DNA of 6,495 nt, taken from assembly GCA_031282385.1 (NCBI GenBank), contig JAITDV010000562.1, positions 1 to 6,495 on the forward strand, written 5' to 3'. This stretch comes from Planctomycetaceae bacterium. GTDB taxonomy: Bacteria > Planctomycetota > Planctomycetia > Pirellulales > Thermoguttaceae. Numbering within the stretch: the first letter of the stretch is position 1; the number at the start of each line of letters is the position of its first letter. A program made the position numbers and the translations under genes. The notes beneath the pieces are model-generated. The model did not search any database and was not told the origin of the DNA. It worked only from the letters and a program-made list of their open reading frames with translations. Below are positions 5,083 through 6,495 of this stretch, piece after piece.

Positions 5083-6248
5083 ACATAAAAATTTTTCATG
5101 GAAATTCTTTTCAAGAAGGTCTGGACAAAGTTTATGCGGAGTTTGGCGAACGGGCTAAAATTTTGCATTCACGTGAGGTTGTTGAATCGCGTTGGTTTGG
5201 ATTACGTCAAACGCGGTATGTTGAAATCACCGCCGCCGAACCTGAACTCAAAATCGAACCTGAAATTGAAACTAAAACCAAAACCGAAATTGAATCCGAA
5301 TCAAAATCGGTTCGCACAGACAATCAAAATTTTGACCGAAAATCACTCCGCACCCAATTGACGCAAAACAAATCAAGTTATGAATCGGATACGGATAAAT
5401 ATAATTTACGTAACAAATTCAACCGTGAAAATTCAAATGCGTTATTTTTTGAAACGAATAATCATCTGAAAATTAAGTCAAACGATCAACTGTTACAAAA
5501 AAATGAAATTTCGGGCAAGGTTGGAGTTGTGCCTCTTGGTGGTTGGAAGAGGTTGGAGTTGTGTGATATGAATCCGACGCTTTTGCAACGTAATTTATTG
5601 ATGATGTTTGATGAGATTGTGAGTTTTGGCGGACCGATTGATTTTAGTTTTGGGCGTCGTGTCGTGGTGGCGTTGGTTGGAGCAACTGGCGTGGGCAAGA
5701 CTTCAACGATTGCGAAAATAGCTGCGTTTTACAAATTGCGTGAATCGCGGCGTGTTGGATTATTGACGACGGATATGTTCCGTATTGCGGCGGCGGATCA
5801 ATTGCAGAAATATGCGGACATGCTTGAAATTCAATTTGAAACAGCTTCAAGTTCGGATAGAGTTCAAGCTGCGTTGAAGAGATTGATTGGTTGTGATTTG
5901 GTTTTGGTTGATACGCCGGGTACGAATCCGTTGAATGAGGCGAAGTTGCGGGGGATAAATTCGGTTTTAAACGAAGCAAATACCGATGAAATTCATTTAT
6001 TGTTGTCGGCAACAAGTAGTTTACCGGTACTTCTTGAAACAATAAATCGTTTTTCGATATTGCATCCAACCGGACTAACACTAACAAAACTTGATGAGGC
6101 TGTAGGAATTTCGGATGTGTATAAAATGTTAAAGTCTAATCGGCTTCCGTTAAAATTTTTTACGCTTGGGCAAAATATTTCCGAAGACATTGAAGTTGCC
6201 AGCTCTGCAAGATTAGTAAGCCTCTACCAACAACCAAATACAAAATAA
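5079..6248 (+). CDS. flhF: Flagellar biosynthesis GTPase FlhF (SRP-type)
   Basis: FlhF is the third SRP-type GTPase, with Ffh and FtsY. It acts at the membrane to set flagellar position and number, usually with its activator FlhG. Residues 1-52 form the N-terminal segment (MNIKIFHGNSFQEGL, ILHSREV). Residues 53-150 are a charged, low-complexity linker rich in Glu, Lys and Thr. Residues about 160-385 are the NG GTPase domain: P-loop GATGVGKTS (201-209), TDMFRIAAADQL (231-242), DTPG (278-281), TKLDEA (336-341) and TLGQNISED (362-370). The usual DTAGR motif reads DTPGT, so the conserved arginine is missing. The length of 389 residues is normal for the family. The ATG overlaps the murJ TGA as ATGA, implying translational coupling. 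No flhG or other flagellar gene lies downstream within the window. Confidence 0.94.
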   Translation: MNIKIFHGNSFQEGLDKVYAEFGERAKILHSREVVESRWFGLRQTRYVEITAAEPELKIEPEIETKTKTEIESESKSVRTDNQNFDRKSLRTQLTQNKSSYESDTDKYNLRNKFNRENSNALFFETNNHLKIKSNDQLLQKNEISGKVGVVPLGGWKRLELCDMNPTLLQRNLLMMFDEIVSFGGPIDFSFGRRVVVALVGATGVGKTSTIAKIAAFYKLRESRRVGLLTTDMFRIAAADQLQKYADMLEIQFETASSSDRVQAALKRLIGCDLVLVDTPGTNPLNEAKLRGINSVLNEANTDEIHLLLSATSSLPVLLETINRFSILHPTGLTLTKLDEAVGISDVYKMLKSNRLPLKFFTLGQNISEDIEVASSARLVSLYQQPNTK

Positions 6249-6299
6249 ACCCAAGCATATTTCAAATTGAACAACACAAAAATATAATCACCAAACCTG

Positions 6300-6371
6300 G
6301 TAACTATTCAGTTCCGCGCTTCCTGCAACAGAACTATTGCCGATCAAAAAAACGCACGACTGAATAGTTAC
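6300..6371. repeat. 72-bp element with perfect 13-bp inverted repeats
   Basis: GTAACTATTCAGT (6300-6312) and ACTGAATAGTTAC (6359-6371) bound a 46-base core with no coding capacity. The right flank TATTAATTA resembles the flank TATCAATTA after the copy at 2586-2598. It lies 51 bases past the flhF stop. It could fold in the murJ-flhF transcript, but there is no following T run, so it is not called a terminator. Confidence 0.8.
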
Positions 6372-6457
6372 TATTAATTAGACCTTTTCTCTAACCTAAA
6401 AATACATCAACGCAACAAAAAACCTACAACGAAAAACCGCCTTTAACTCCTCCGAGA

Positions 6458-6495
6458 CCACCCCTAACCCCTCCGAAGGAGGGGAATTATTCGCC
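6458..6495. repeat. C-rich dispersed repeat with hairpin, cut by window edge
   Basis: The sequence contains CCACCCCTAACCCCTCC followed by GAA and GGAGGGGAATT. CCCCTCC (6468-6474) and GGAGGGG (6478-6484) form a perfect 7-bp stem with a 3-base loop. It matches the unit at 2419-2449, and similar CCCCTAACCCCTCC repeats are widespread intergenic elements in several bacterial groups. The element probably continues beyond 6495. Confidence 0.75.

Noticed and set aside
5644..6087. 147-codon minus-strand frame opposite flhF
   Set aside because: A shadow of the FlhF GTPase domain, whose motifs are clear on the plus strand.
6300..6371. Inverted repeat as a rho-independent terminator of murJ-flhF
   Set aside because: The loop is 46 bases, the stem is AT-rich and no T run follows; the same sequence occurs as a dispersed repeat.

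Overview
The window looks like an accessory-rich stretch of an AT-rich bacterial chromosome, most likely from the phylum Planctomycetota. Four observations point that way. The MurJ homologue has a loop insertion before its conserved YYSER/DFP segment that I associate with planctomycete MurJ. Two small proteins (82 and 96 aa) resemble conserved planctomycete hypotheticals. The transposase tail is of the ISAzo13 ('Rhodopirellula-type') family. Shine-Dalgarno signals are weak or absent in front of most genes. The lineage is inferred from recalled family features, not from a search.

Layout, left to right. Bases 1-251 hold the 3' end of an ISAzo13-family transposase gene that enters from outside the window. 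Bases 300-375 are a tRNA-Pro(GGG) gene without an encoded CCA. Three small minus-strand genes follow: an 82-aa hypothetical (551-799), csrA (1065-1319) and a 96-aa hypothetical (1641-1931). Between and beside them lie copies of a ~100-bp palindromic repeat (family R). From 1932 to 3285 there is no convincing gene. That stretch holds a nested palindromic island (2034-2636), a fourth R copy (2657-2754) and an AT-rich leader with a possible promoter for the genes that follow. The plus-strand pair murJ-flhF (3286-6248) overlaps by four bases (ATGA). After flhF come a 72-bp inverted-repeat element (6300-6371) and the start of a C-rich repeat cut by the window edge.

Functional theme: CsrA is an RNA-binding regulator often tied to motility, FlhF is an SRP-type GTPase that positions flagella, and MurJ is the lipid II flippase for peptidoglycan. 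Translational coupling of murJ and flhF suggests coordinated cell-envelope and flagellar assembly. Direct CsrA control of this pair is only a possibility.

The most unusual content is the repeat biology. Family R has four clear copies with ~22-bp imperfect terminal inverted repeats and an inner hairpin capped by GATA. Two copies sit right at the stop codons of minus-strand genes, and two copies bracket csrA. A fifth, degenerate copy appears to form part of the coding sequence for the N-terminal extension of MurJ. A second family is defined by the 13-mer GTAACTATTCAGT, which occurs six times in symmetrical pairs and shares its terminal core with family R.
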